A stretch of DNA of 64,000 nt. It comes from Apodemus sylvaticus. Lineage: Eukaryota; Chordata; Mammalia; Rodentia; Muridae. Shown here one piece after another: positions 21,241 through 31,360 of this stretch. The notes beneath the pieces are model-generated. The model did no database searches and was not told the origin of the DNA. It saw only the letters and a program-made list of their open reading frames with translations. The stretch's first letter is position 1. Each line of letters starts with the position of its first letter. Position numbers and translations under genes: made by a program. The DNA lies in contig NC_067472.1 of NCBI RefSeq assembly GCF_947179515.1, positions 110,767,807 to 110,831,806 on the forward strand, read 5' to 3'.

Positions 21241-22881
21241 AGAAAAGAGAATTCCTAACATTGTTGTCTTCAGAATTTGTCCTGACCTAATATTTGATAG
21301 TAAAATAAAGTAACACAAAACCATATAATGCATCAAGGAAAAAACATAATGTCTGTCCAGATTCTGAACTAAGTACCAGAAAGAAAGAAATTTTCTTAGG
21401 AGACATTTCATTAGAACGAGTTTTGGCATGATATCAACATCAATTGTGTTTGATTTCTCCAAATATAGACATATTCTATTTTAGAAAAAATTCTTTTACA
21501 TTTCTGAACTGATGAGCAGGAAGAGAGATGCAGTATTTTTTAGGCATAAAGACTAGAGAAGGGCCAATAAAGACCTGGCTACTATTTAAAAATTCTTTAT
21601 ACCACACAGACCCTCCCTTCCCAGTCCCATTCCACTAGTCTTTCACAGTATGAATTTGTGAGTTATATGGGCTTCCTGACATAAGCAGGGCAACTTTACT
21701 TTTCCTAGTAAGGAACTAGAATTCTATTTGTCTTCCCAACTATATCAACTTCTGCCTACCTTCTACCTCTCACCTTCTATATAGCTTCTGAAAAAAAAAA
21801 TCCTTTCTTTTTACTCTTGTGAATTTATATATCATTGTACTATTTCAGTTGTCTTAAAAATGAGAATAATGATATATTTTTATTTTACAACCTTTAGTAT
21901 TTCTCTCACAACCCCTAGGAATTAAATAAAAACCATGAACAGCTTGAACAAATCCATATGGAACCCTGGATTTCTCATGTCCCTGAATCATGGTATCTGT
22001 CCACTATCCTGGCCATATAGTAAAGTGACGATTTCAAGTGATCTCCACTAATGACATGTGAGCTGACAGTGTGCATATTAAAGGATTTGCAGCTCTAATT
22101 ATCAGTGTAATGACTGAACTCTGACAGGAATCTGTTGACTGTGATGTTCCATCTTTACTGCATAATTGCAAAGATGTCTGTGAGGCTTTACGTATGCCTT
22201 TACCTAAAAGATGCACAACACTGCCACCAAGATCAGTTTGTGTTACTAGTAGGTGTTTGATCCTCTAATCCAGACCTTGGATTTTGTTCTCCTGCCCTAC
22301 TTTGCTGACAGCCTTGTAGAAGAAGTGCAAACACGGTGAGTGACATGTTTATTTATGTAAGTCATCTGGGAAGACACGATGACAAGCAGCAGGGAGGAAT
22401 GTTTTTTCAAGCAGACTTTCTACATCACTTGTCAGCTCCTTATTATGAGGTGTTGAATATACTGCATTTTTAGTTATATTTGAATGCTTAATAATCCTAC
22501 AGCACATTAACTATAATTTGTGAATTATATCCATCTTCTGAGAGAGCATCACACTTGTTCAAACAATTTATGTGACTACCTACACCAGGATTCTGAGATT
22601 TTATTTTATGAGGAAGATGATTAGGTGTTTGATATGGCTTTTTAAAGTTCATCCACAAAGACCCTGATTGTTTTTAATGATGTATGTCTTAACAGTGTGA
22701 GCCCCCGGGATAGCTCTTAGAACTTCTCAATCTTGGCAGTCTAGATGTCACCTCATATTTTGCATGTCTGTCGGTGGGCTCTTTGTCTTCACCTCTTGAC
22801 TCCTAGCTCAGAACCTTATCCTCTGCAATCTGTCCTTAGTAGAACTATAACTCTTACTGCTTTGCATGAATGTTCTTAGTG
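21241..22881. other. No gene seen
   Basis: Single-copy-looking AT-rich DNA. No recognisable SINE, LTR or coding exon was noted. Confidence 0.5.
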
Positions 22882-23030
22882 GTGACAAGTAAGATGGTGC
22901 AGCAGGTAAAGATACTTGCTTCCAAGCCTGGTGAGCTGAGGTCAATCTCTAGGATCTGCATAGCAGAAGAAGAGAACCATCTCTCACAGGTATTCCTCTG
23001 ACTTTTACTTACATGTGAGCCTTGACATAT
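22882..23030 (+). mobile_element. B3-type SINE
   Basis: Ordered matches to the tRNA-derived B3/B2 body: agatggtgcagcaggtaaag, cttgcttccaagcctggtga, gctgaggtcaatctctagga and agaagagaaccatctctcac, then the cctctgac...ttacatgtg tail. Diverged; no clear flanking duplication. Confidence 0.82.
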
Positions 23031-23444
23031 AGCTCTCTCCTTCCCTCCTTGACTCCCTCCCCCCTCTCATTTCCAAATGCAAGGCAATAAAATATTGATA
23101 AATGCCTTGTGCTGTCTTTATCTGTACCGTTCTATCCTCTTTCTCAGGGAATTGATACTGAGCCTGCATATTTTGCCTTGGAAATAGGCTGCTCGTTGTC
23201 TCTTTAGTCAAAGCACAGGGTCCTTTCCTTTTTACCCCTCATTACTGCTAGGCTCCCTTTTTGGTGGTCACATTGATCACTGTCTTAATTTGTCCACTTT
23301 CTTGACATCACGAACAATTCATTGCTGTGAAGCTGTGAGGCATACAGAGAAAAAAATTAAAACATGAACGTAAACTTTTTCCAGGTGTCTGATGCTGACA
23401 TTAATAGCTAACTAGCATAATTGTTCTATATTCCCTTGAAGATA

Positions 23445-23765
23445 AAGGAGGCTATGGAAGAAGCTCTGTTGGTAAACTGATTTCTGGTAAGCATACGATT
23501 CTGAGTTTAAGCCCCTATAATCACATAAAAAGTCCAGTAAAGTGGTATAAACTTGTAATAGCAATGTTGGGAAAGTGGAGGTAGGAGTATTTCTGGGATT
23601 TGCTCAGTAGTCCAGCCTTAGCCTACTCAGAAAGCCTCAGTACACAGCAAGAGACATTGTTTCAAAACTCAAGATGTACAGAATGAGAAGAACAGTACTT
23701 AAAGTTGTCTGTCTTTCACATGTACATGCATGCATACTTAGACACACAGATACATACATGCACCA
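23445..23765 (+). mobile_element. RSINE1/B4-type SINE
   Basis: A composite tRNA/7SL-like SINE. The left part includes gttggtaaactgatttctgg. The B1-related right part includes aatgttgggaaagtggaggt, tagtccagccttagcctact and agagacattgtttcaaaact. It ends in a tgtctgtctttcacatgtac... region and an acacaca-type tail. The order matches the RSINE1/B4 consensus as I remember it; subfamily not certain. Confidence 0.78.
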
Positions 23766-23861
23766 ATACATTATAAACATGCACATATACATGTGATTTA
23801 AAATAAATGTGTGACTATAGCAGATCCCAAATTGATACATATACACTGTGCAGAGTGTATT

Positions 23862-24190
23862 GTTTTATTAATTTTAGACTCCTGTAACAGATTGCCCAAA
23901 TACTTACAACTTAAATGACACATTATTTCTGATAGCTTGGATGGCGAGAAGTCCACTATTAAAGAGGTAGTTGGTGCAGTACACTGGGAGGACTCACTTC
24001 CTATATTCAGGCCACCTGTTCTTAGCCTTTTTTTCTTCTACAGTGGCCAGCCTTATGAGGATAGCAATGTTACCATAAAGGGTCCTCTCCCAAGAATGAA
24101 CTACAACTCACTGCATGGTATCACCACATAAGGAGTTAGGATTTCAACATATGAGCTTGGGGACTCCATAATATCCATTATATAGTATTA
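23862..24190 (+). mobile_element. MLT1-type MaLR LTR remnant
   Basis: Matches the family pattern: gactcctgtaacagattgcc near the left end, a middle that ends in a splice-like cctctc stretch, and the characteristic right end ggagttaggatttcaacata followed by tgagcttgggg. It is old and diverged, without a clear duplication. An open frame of 64 codons across it is incidental. Confidence 0.75.
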
Positions 24191-24729
24191 AGACTATTAG
24201 GATCTACTTAAGCTTGGAATTAGCTATAAATTACTATGAGATATTTCCACATTCGACTCTGTCACTTAAAACTCTTTAATGATGTGTCACTAACAAGAAT
24301 AAATTCAAAATTCAGCAGGTAATTAGGTCTTGAAAAATTAGCTTTGCTTGCTACTCTGGCCTCATTTTCTACCATATTTATTTAATCCCATCTGTTTATT
24401 TGCAGCTCTGTTAGGATAAGCCAGATGGTTTGAGGATGTCAACATCATAAAGTTTGACATCTACTTACCTGGCTCTCCAGTCTCGTGTTCCCTGACTTAC
24501 ATCTATCTACACTCTGCTCTGGCTTCTCAGTAGCCACTTCAGAACTATTTGTCTGATGCTCTACTGACTTCCTGAACTTCCCTTGGACTATGTGAGAAGT
24601 TACTGATTATGTATGAATCTGCATTTGGGATGATTCAAATCCCTTTGCGCACTAAAATCCAAAATGCAACCCTTGAACTTTGGTTTCCATCAATGGTATG
24701 GCCTCGAAATATTTAACCTCTTTGGGGCT
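24191..24729. other. No gene seen
   Basis: Single-copy-looking sequence up to the left target-site duplication of the minus-strand L1. Confidence 0.5.
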
Positions 24730-24744
24730 TCTATAGAAATTTTA
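24730..24744. repeat. Target-site duplication, left, of the minus-strand L1
   Basis: The 15-mer tctatagaaatttta is exactly repeated at 31,346-31,360. The pre-insertion site on the plus strand reads TTTT/AAAT, an ideal L1-endonuclease target. Confidence 0.95.
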
Positions 24745-25007
24745 TTTATTTATTTTATTTTTTTTTATTCGATATAATTTATTTACATTTCAAATGATTT
24801 CCCCTTTTCTAGCCGCCCCCACTCCCCGATAGTCCCGTAAGCCCCTTTCTCTTCCCCTGTCCTCCCTCCCACCCCTTCCCACTTCCCCGTTCTGGTTTTG
24901 CCGAATACTGTTTCACTGAGTCTTTCCAGAACCAGGGGCCACTCCTCCTTTCTTCTTGTATCTCATTTGATGTGTGGATTATGTTTTGGGTATTCCAGTT
25001 TTCTAGG
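24745..25007 (-). other. L1 copy 1: 3' UTR, G-rich tract, polyadenylation signal and tail
   Basis: On the minus strand, after the ORF2 stop, come a conserved gtgcaagaag-like stretch, a purine/G-rich region with repeated ggggg and gggg blocks (complement of 24,815-24,890) that could fold as a G-quadruplex, then gaataaaaaaaaa as the polyadenylation signal and a tail of A runs broken by T. G-rich 3' UTRs are a known property of mammalian L1s. Confidence 0.9.
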
Positions 25008-28000
25008 TTAATAACCACTTATTAGTGAGTGCATACCATGATTCACCTTTTGAGTCTGGGTTACCTCACTTAGTATGATGTTCTCTAGCTCCATCCATTT
25101 GCCTAAGAATTTCATGAATTCATTGTTTCTAATGGCTGAATAGTACTCCATTGTGTAGATATACCACATTTTTTGCATCCACTCTTCTGTTGAGGGATAC
25201 CTGGGTTCTTTCCAGCATCTGGCAATTATAAATAGGGCTGCTATGAACATAGTAGAGCATGTATCCTTATTACATGGTGGGGAATCCTCTGGATATATGC
25301 CCAGGAGTGGTATAGCAGGATCTTCTGGAAGTGAGGTGCCCAGTTTTCGGAGGAACCGCCAGACTGATTTCCAGAGTGGTAGTACTAATTTGCAACCCCA
25401 CCAGCAATGGAGGAGTGTTCCTCTTTCTCCACACCCTCTCCAACACCTGCTATCTCCTGAATTTTTAATCTTAGCCATTCTGACTGGTGTAAGATGAAAT
25501 CTTAGGGTTGTTTTGATTTGCATTTCCCTAATGACTAATGAAGTTGAGCATTTTTTAAGATGCTTCTCCGCCATCCGAAGTTCTTCAGGTGAGAATTCTT
25601 TGTTTAACTCTGTACCCCATTTTTAATAGGGTTGTTCCGTTTTCTGGAGTCTAACTTCTTGAGTTCTTTATATATATTGGATATTAGCCCTCTATCTGAT
25701 GTAGGATTGGTGAAGATCTTTTCCCAATTTGTTGGTTGCCAATCTGTCCTCTTGATGGTGTCCTTTGCCTTACAGAAACTCTGTAACCTTATGAGGTCCC
25801 ATTTGTCAATTCTTGCTCTTAGAGCATACGCTATTGGTGTTCTGTTCAGAAACTTTCTCCCTGTACCGATGTCCTCAAGGGTCTTCCCCAGTTTCTTTTC
25901 TGTTAGCTTCAGAGTGTCTGGCTTTATGTGGAGGTCCTTGATCCATTTGGATTTGAGCTTAGTACAAGGAGACAAGGATGGATCAATTCGCATTCTTCTG
26001 CATGCTGACCTCCAGTTGAACCAGCACCATTTGTTGAAAAGGCTATCTTTTTTCCATTGGATGTTTTCAGCCTCTTTGTCGAGGATCAAGTGGCCATAGG
26101 TGTGTGGGTTCATTTCTGGATCTTCAATCCTGTTCCATTGATCCTCTTGCCTGTCACTGTACCAATACCATGCAGTTTTTAACACTATTGCTCTGTAGTA
26201 TTGCTTGAGGTCAGGGATACTGATTCCCCCAGATTTTCTTTTGTTGCTGAGAATAGTTTTAGCTATCCTGGGTTTTTTGTTGTTCCAGATGAATTTGATA
26301 ATTGCTCTTTCTAACTCTGTGAAGAATTGAGTTGGGATTTTGATGGGTATTGCATTGAATCTGTATAGTGCTTTAGGCAAAATGGCCATTTTAAATATAT
26401 TGATTCTACCGATCCATGAGCATGGGAGGTTTTCCAATTTTTTGAGGTCTTCTTCCATTTCCTTCTTCAGAGTCTTGAAGTTCTTGTCATACAGATCTTT
26501 CACATGTTTGGTAAGAGTCACCCCAAGATACTTTATACTGTTTGTGGCTATTGTGAAGGGGGTCATTTCCCTAATTTCTTTCTCAGCCTGCTTATCCTTT
26601 GAGTATAGGAAGGCCACTGATTTGCTGGAGTTGATTTTATAACCTGCCACTTTGCTGAAGTTGTTTATCAGCTGTAGGAGCTCTCTAGTGGAGTTCTTTG
26701 GGTCACTTAGGTAGACGATCATGTCGTCTGCAAATAATGATAGTTTGACTTCTTCCTTTCCAATTTGTGTCCCTTTGACCTCCTTATGTTGTCGAATTGC
26801 CCGAGCTAGTACCTCAAGTACAATATTGAAAAGATAAGGAGAAAGGGGGCAGCCTTGTCTGGTCCCTGATTTCAGTGAGATTGCTTCAAGTTTCTCTCCA
26901 TTTAGTTTGATGCTGGCTACCGGTTTGCTGTATATTGCTTTTACTATGTTTAGGTATGGGCCTTGAATTCCTGTTCTCTCCAAGACTTTAAGCATGAAGG
27001 GATGCTGAATTTTGTCAAATGCTTTTTCAGCATCCAATGAAATGACCATGTGTTTTTTTTCTTTGAGTTTGTTTATGTAGTGGATTGTACTGATGGATTT
27101 CCGTATATTGAACCAACCCTGCATTCCCGCGATAAAGCCTACTTGATCATGGTGGATGATCGTTTTGATGTGTTCTTGGATTCGGTTGGCAAGAATTTTA
27201 TTGAGTATTTTTGCATCTATGTTCATAAGGGAAATTGGTCTGAAGTTCTCTTTCTTTGTTGGATCTTTGTGTGGCTTTGGTATCAGCGTAATTGTGGCTT
27301 CGTAGAAGGAATTGGGTAGTGTTCCTTCTGTTTCTATTTTGTGGAATAGTTTGAAGAGTATTGGTGTTAACTCTTCTTTGAAGGTCTGGTAGAATTCTGC
27401 ACTGAAGCCATCTGGTCCTGTGCTTTTTTTGGTTGGAAGACTTTCTATGACTCCTTCTATTTCTTTAGGCATTATGGGACTGTTTAGATGGTCTAGTTGG
27501 TCCTGATTTAATTTTGGTATTTGGTATCTGTCAAGGAAATTGTCCATTTCCTCCAGATTCTCCAGTTGTGTTGAGTACAGTCTCTTGTAGTAGGATCTGA
27601 TGATTTTTTGGATTTCCTCAGTTTCTGTTTTTATATCTCCCTTTTCATTTCTAAGTTTGTTAATTTGGATACTTTCTCTGTGCCCTTTGGTCAGTCTGGA
27701 TAAGGGTTTATCTATCTTGTTGATTTTCTCAAAGAACCAGCTCCTGGTTTTGTTGATTTTTTGTATGGTTCTCTTTGTTTCTACTTGATTGATTTCGGCC
27801 CTGAGTTTGATGATTTCCTGCCTTCTACTCCTCCTGGGCGAAATAGCTTCTTTTTGTTCTAGGGCTTTCAGGTGTGTCATTAAGCTGGTAATGTATGCTC
27901 TCTCCATTTTCTTTTTGGAGGCACTCAGGGCTATGAGTTTTCCTCTTAGCACTGCTTTCATTGTGTCCCATAGATTTGGGTATGTTGTGTTTTCATTTTC

Positions 28001-28831
28001 ATTATGTTCTAAAAAGTCTTTAATTTCTTTCTTTATTTCTTCCTTGACCAAGGTATCATTGAGTAGAGTATTGTTCAGTTTCCACGTGTATGTGGGTTTT
28101 CTGTTGTTTCTGTTGCTATTGAAGACCACTTTTACTCCATAGTGATCAGATAGGAGGCATGGGATTAGTTCTATCTTCTTATATTTGTTGAGGTCTGTCT
28201 TGTGACCAATTATAGGGTCGATTTTGGAGAAGGTACCATGAGGTGCTGAGAAAAAGGTATATTCTTTTGTTTTAGGATAGAATGTTCTATATATATCTGT
28301 TAAATCTAATTGTTCCAAAGCTTCAATTAGTTTCATTGTGTCCCTGTTTAGTTTCTTTTTTCCTGATCAGTCCATTGAGGAAAGTGCAGTGTTGAAGTCA
28401 CCCACAATTATTGTGTTAGGTGCAATGTATGCTTTTAGTTTTAATAAAGTTTCTTTTACGAAAGAGGGTGCCCTTGCATTTGGGGCATAGATGTTCAGGA
28501 TTGACAGTTCTTCTTTTTGTATTTTTCCTTTGACCAGCAAGAAGTGTCCCTCAGAGTCCCTTTTGATGACTTTGTGTTAAAAGTCAATTTTATCTGATAT
28601 TAAAATGGCTACTCCAGCTTGTTTCCTGAGACCATTTGCTTGTAAAATTGTCTTCCAGCCTTTTACTCTAAGGTAGTGTTTGTCTTTGACCCTGAGGTGT
28701 GTTTCCTGTAAGCAGCAAAATGTAGGGTCCTGTTTACGTATCCAGTCAGTTAGTCTGTGTCTTTTTATTGGGGCATTAAGTCCATTGATGTTAAGAGATA
28801 TTAAGGAATAGTGATTGTTACTTCCTATCAT
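25008..28831 (-). pseudogene. L1 ORF2 (endonuclease/reverse transcriptase), three lesions, copy 1
   Basis: About 1,274 codons are recognisable, the usual rodent length. The order is: AP-type endonuclease (SLNINGLN, CLQETHL, later LLSDHYG), RT (SLDAEKAFDKIQHPFM, TRQGCPLSPYLFNIVLE, FADDMIVYL with Asp702-Asp703 by nominal count at 26,723-26,728), then the Cys-rich C-terminal region (CWRGCGERGTLLHCWWGC). Codon 85 is TAA (28,577-28,579) where the plus copy has CAA. Codon 155 is TGA (28,367-28,369) where the plus copy has CGA. One T is missing from a six-T run at 25,620-25,624 (plus strand), shifting the frame before the last ~190 residues. A 910-codon frame from 28,336 stays open. Confidence 0.97.
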
Positions 28832-28890
28832 TTTTGCCGTTATTTTTTAAATTTGAATGCTTATCTTCTTTTGGGATTGATGAAAGGTTA

Positions 28891-30162
28891 CTATCTTGCT
28901 TTTTCCAGGGTGAAGTGTCCCTCCTTGTATTGGTGTTGTCCTCCTATTATCCTTTTTAGGGCCGGGTTTGTGGATAGATATTGGGTAAACTTGGTTTTGT
29001 CATGAATTATCTTAGTTTCTCCATCTATGGTGATTGAGAGTTTTGCTGGATATAGTAGTTTTGGTTGGCATTTGTGTTCTCTTAGAGTCTGCATGAGATC
29101 TGCCCAGGACCTTCTAGCCTTCATAGTCTCAGGTGAAAAGTCTGCTGTGATTCTGATAGGTCTTCCTTTATATGTTACTTGGCCTTTTTCTCTTACTGCC
29201 TTTAGTATTCTTTCTTTGTTTAGAACATTTGGTGTTTTGATTATTATGTGACTGGAAGTATTTCTGTTCTGGTCCAGTCTGTTTGGAGTTCTGTAGGCTT
29301 CTTGTATATTCATGGGCATCTCTCTCTTTAGGTTAGGGAAGTTTTCTTCTATAATTTTATTGAAGATATTTGCTGGCCCTTTAAGTTGTAAATCTTCACT
29401 CTCATCTATGCCTATAATCCTTAGGTTTGGTCTTCTCATTGTGTCCTGGATTTCCTGGATATTTTGGGTTACAAGCTTTTTGCATTTTGCATTTTCTTTA
29501 ACTGTTGAGTCCATGGTTTCTATGGAATCTTCAGCATCTGAGATTCTTTCTTCTATCTCTTGTATTCTGTTGTTGAAATTTGCATCTCTGTTCCCCGATT
29601 TCTTCCCAAGGCTTTCTATCTCCAAAGTTGTCTCCCTTTGAGTTTTCTTAGTTGTTTCTACTTCTGATTTTAGATCCTGGATGGTTTTGCTTAGCTCCTT
29701 CACTTGCATGTTTGTGTTTTCCTGTAATTCTTTAAGAGATTTTTGTGTTTCCTTTTTCATGACCTCAGCCTCTTGACCAAAGTTCTCCTGTATTTCTTTA
29801 AGAGATTTTTGTGTTTCATTTTCCATGACCTCAGCCTGTTGAGCAAAGTTCTCCTGTATTTCTTTAAGTGTTTTTTGCATTTCCTCCTTGTTGGCTTTTG
29901 TATTCTCCTGGATTTCTTTCAATGATTTTTGTGTTTCCCTTGCAAGGGCTTCTAACTTTTGATCCATTTTCTCCTGAATTTCTTTAAGTATGTCCTTCAT
30001 GTGTTCCTGTACCAGCATCATGACCAGTGATTTTAAATCCAAATCTTGTTTTACTGGTGTGATGGGGTATCCAGGACATGTTGGTAGAGGAGAATTGGGT
30101 TCAGATGTTGCCATATTGCCTTGATTTCTGTTAGTGACATTCCTGCGTTTGCCTTTTGCCAT
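28891..30162 (-). CDS. L1 ORF1 protein, 423 aa, intact (copy 1)
   Basis: An RNA-binding, trimer-forming nucleic-acid chaperone that coats L1 RNA in the cytoplasm (family knowledge). Seen here: a basic, Ser/Pro-rich N-terminus (1-42), a long coiled coil (about 43-240) built from LKEIQEN-type units, an RRM (about 245-340, starting NLRIIGIDESED) and a C-terminal domain with REKGQVTYKGRPIRITADF and ARRSWADLMQ. The coiled coil has five units of mostly 22 residues beginning LKEIQEN; one more than in the 401-aa plus copy. The start MAKGKRRN is the usual one, 59 bases upstream of ORF2. No stop or frameshift, so it could be translated if the element is transcribed. Confidence 0.96.
   Translation of the reverse strand: MAKGKRRNVTNRNQGNMATSEPNSPLPTCPGYPITPVKQDLDLKSLVMMLVQEHMKDILKEIQEKMDQKLEALARETQKSLKEIQENTKANKEEMQKTLKEIQENFAQQAEVMENETQKSLKEIQENFGQEAEVMKKETQKSLKELQENTNMQVKELSKTIQDLKSEVETTKKTQRETTLEIESLGKKSGNRDANFNNRIQEIEERISDAEDSIETMDSTVKENAKCKKLVTQNIQEIQDTMRRPNLRIIGIDESEDLQLKGPANIFNKIIEENFPNLKREMPMNIQEAYRTPNRLDQNRNTSSHIIIKTPNVLNKERILKAVREKGQVTYKGRPIRITADFSPETMKARRSWADLMQTLREHKCQPKLLYPAKLSITIDGETKIIHDKTKFTQYLSTNPALKRIIGGQHQYKEGHFTLEKAR
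29725..29992 (-). repeat. 66-bp tandem modules in the ORF1 coiled coil (copy 1)
   Basis: Equivalent positions of the LKE(I/L)QEN motif fall at plus coordinates 29,730, 29,796, 29,862, 29,916 and 29,982: offsets of 66, 66, 54 and 66. The 66-bp unit encodes 22 residues, three heptads plus one. The two units from 29,730 to 29,861 are almost identical, pointing to recent in-frame slippage or unequal exchange. Confidence 0.95.
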
Positions 30163-31345
30163 CTAGTTCTCACTGATGTTAGTTGTCTTGTCAGTGCTGG
30201 ACTCACCAGTGTAAGCTGCCCCTTCCCAGTTGGCCTCTGGTGCACAGCTTACCTCCTGCACTGCTTGTAGACAGGGTGCTGCTGCCCAGGCTGTTCAGAT
30301 CCCAAAGCAGGCACCCGAAGGCTCCCGCTGGGGCCCGCTGGATTCACTGGAGCACACTTACTTCTCCCAGCTGGCCTCCTGGAAGCCCAGCTATCCACTT
30401 GCAGGACTTGGAGATGTGGTGCTGCTGCCCAGGCTGATCTGGATCCGGAAGCGGAGGGAGTAGAGCTGAGGTCTTCAGCCTGAGGCCTTGCCCCAGATTG
30501 TGTCTGTGGACCAGATGGAGCCTGTGTGCACCCCCAGGGAGTGCCGATGATGTATGCTGCTGTGATCTCCCCTGTGTTCCGCTCACTCCGCTGGGCAGCC
30601 GATCCGCCAACCGGGCTGTCGCACACAAGGTTAGCCTGGCCGCCCAGTCCCTGAGTCCAGGCAAAAGCCTGGGAGGCCAAGGTCCGAGCAAAGTTCCCCT
30701 AGGGCTATGACTGTTAATTGGGTCTGCCGGTGACTAGGATGGCGGGCGTGCATGCCCGCGCTCCCTGAAAGTGCCGGGAGAGTCTGCTGTGCTAACAATC
30801 CCCTGGGCGGGCTGACTCACAGATGGCCCACCAAGCCGCCCAGTCCTTGGGGTCAGTCCTGTGCCTTTGGGGCCTAGACCCTCGCTTTGTTAGCCTCAGG
30901 CTATGCCTGTTACAGGTCTGCCCGCCAGAGCTCTCTGTTGTCCTGCAGGCAAAATGGCGGCGGCGCGCGCGCAGGCCTGGGCAAAAAAGCCCCTGGCTGG
31001 GTTGGCACCCCGATGGTCCCCCGACAAGCCCAGGGCCTGGGTGCAGGCCAACGCCCGTCGGGCTCAGACCACCGCAGTGTTGGCCTCGGATTATGTTTGT
31101 GTACCTCAGTCTGTCCGATCCCCGGAGTCCGGAACCAAGATGGATGCACCTCTCCTGACTGGTGGGAGGCTGAGTTCTGAAGTGGCCTCCGTGCAGGGAA
31201 GGCGCAGCACAACTGCAGCTGCTTGCAGCCCGACTGGTCAGCGAAGGTCAGTGGTCGTGGGCGCAGGGCCTAACTGGTCCCTGTGTCGCCCTGGCTCCAC
31301 TGCTGATGGCCCTTCAGCTGGACCAGCTACTGCTGCACTGCTGCC
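30163..31345 (-). promoter_or_regulatory. L1 5' UTR and internal promoter (copy 1)
   Basis: About 1.18 kb of GC- and CpG-rich DNA, in sharp contrast to the AT-rich flanks; it includes a gcggcgcgcgcgc run near 30,958. Two YY1-like cores are visible in L1 orientation: ccatcttgg (plus 31,135-31,143) and gccgccattttg (plus 30,950-30,961). YY1 sites near L1 start sites are known in human and mouse. Compared with the plus copy it has roughly 185 extra bases at its 5' end and lacks the ~317-bp internal duplication. Promoter activity is inferred. Confidence 0.85.
30950..30961 (-). promoter_or_regulatory. YY1-like motif in L1 5' UTR (copy 1)
   Basis: The plus strand reads caaaatggcggc, giving gccgccattttg in L1 orientation, a close match to the YY1 consensus. 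The plus copy has the equivalent at 35,454-35,464. Confidence 0.6.
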
Positions 31346-31360
31346 TCTATAGAAATTTTA
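31346..31360. repeat. Target-site duplication, right, of the minus-strand L1
   Basis: Exact copy of 24,730-24,744, directly next to the L1 5' end. Confidence 0.95.

Larger units (their letters stand above)
24745..31345 (-). mobile_element. Nearly full-length L1, minus strand (copy 1)
   Basis: A 6.6-kb L1 with every module: GC-rich 5' UTR (30,163-31,345), ORF1 (28,891-30,162), a 59-base spacer, ORF2 (25,008-28,831, broken), a G-rich 3' UTR and a patterned A tail (aataaaataaataaataaa on the minus strand). An exact 15-bp target-site duplication flanks it. ORF1 is open and ORF2 carries three lesions, so it is young but no longer autonomous. Its partner at 35,286-41,819 lies head to head with it. 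Confidence 0.98.

Noticed and set aside
30249..31352. Frames of 100-149 codons in the GC-rich block on both strands
   Set aside because: They lie in the L1 5' UTR, where stop codons are rare because of GC content; the equivalents in the other copy are not conserved as frames.
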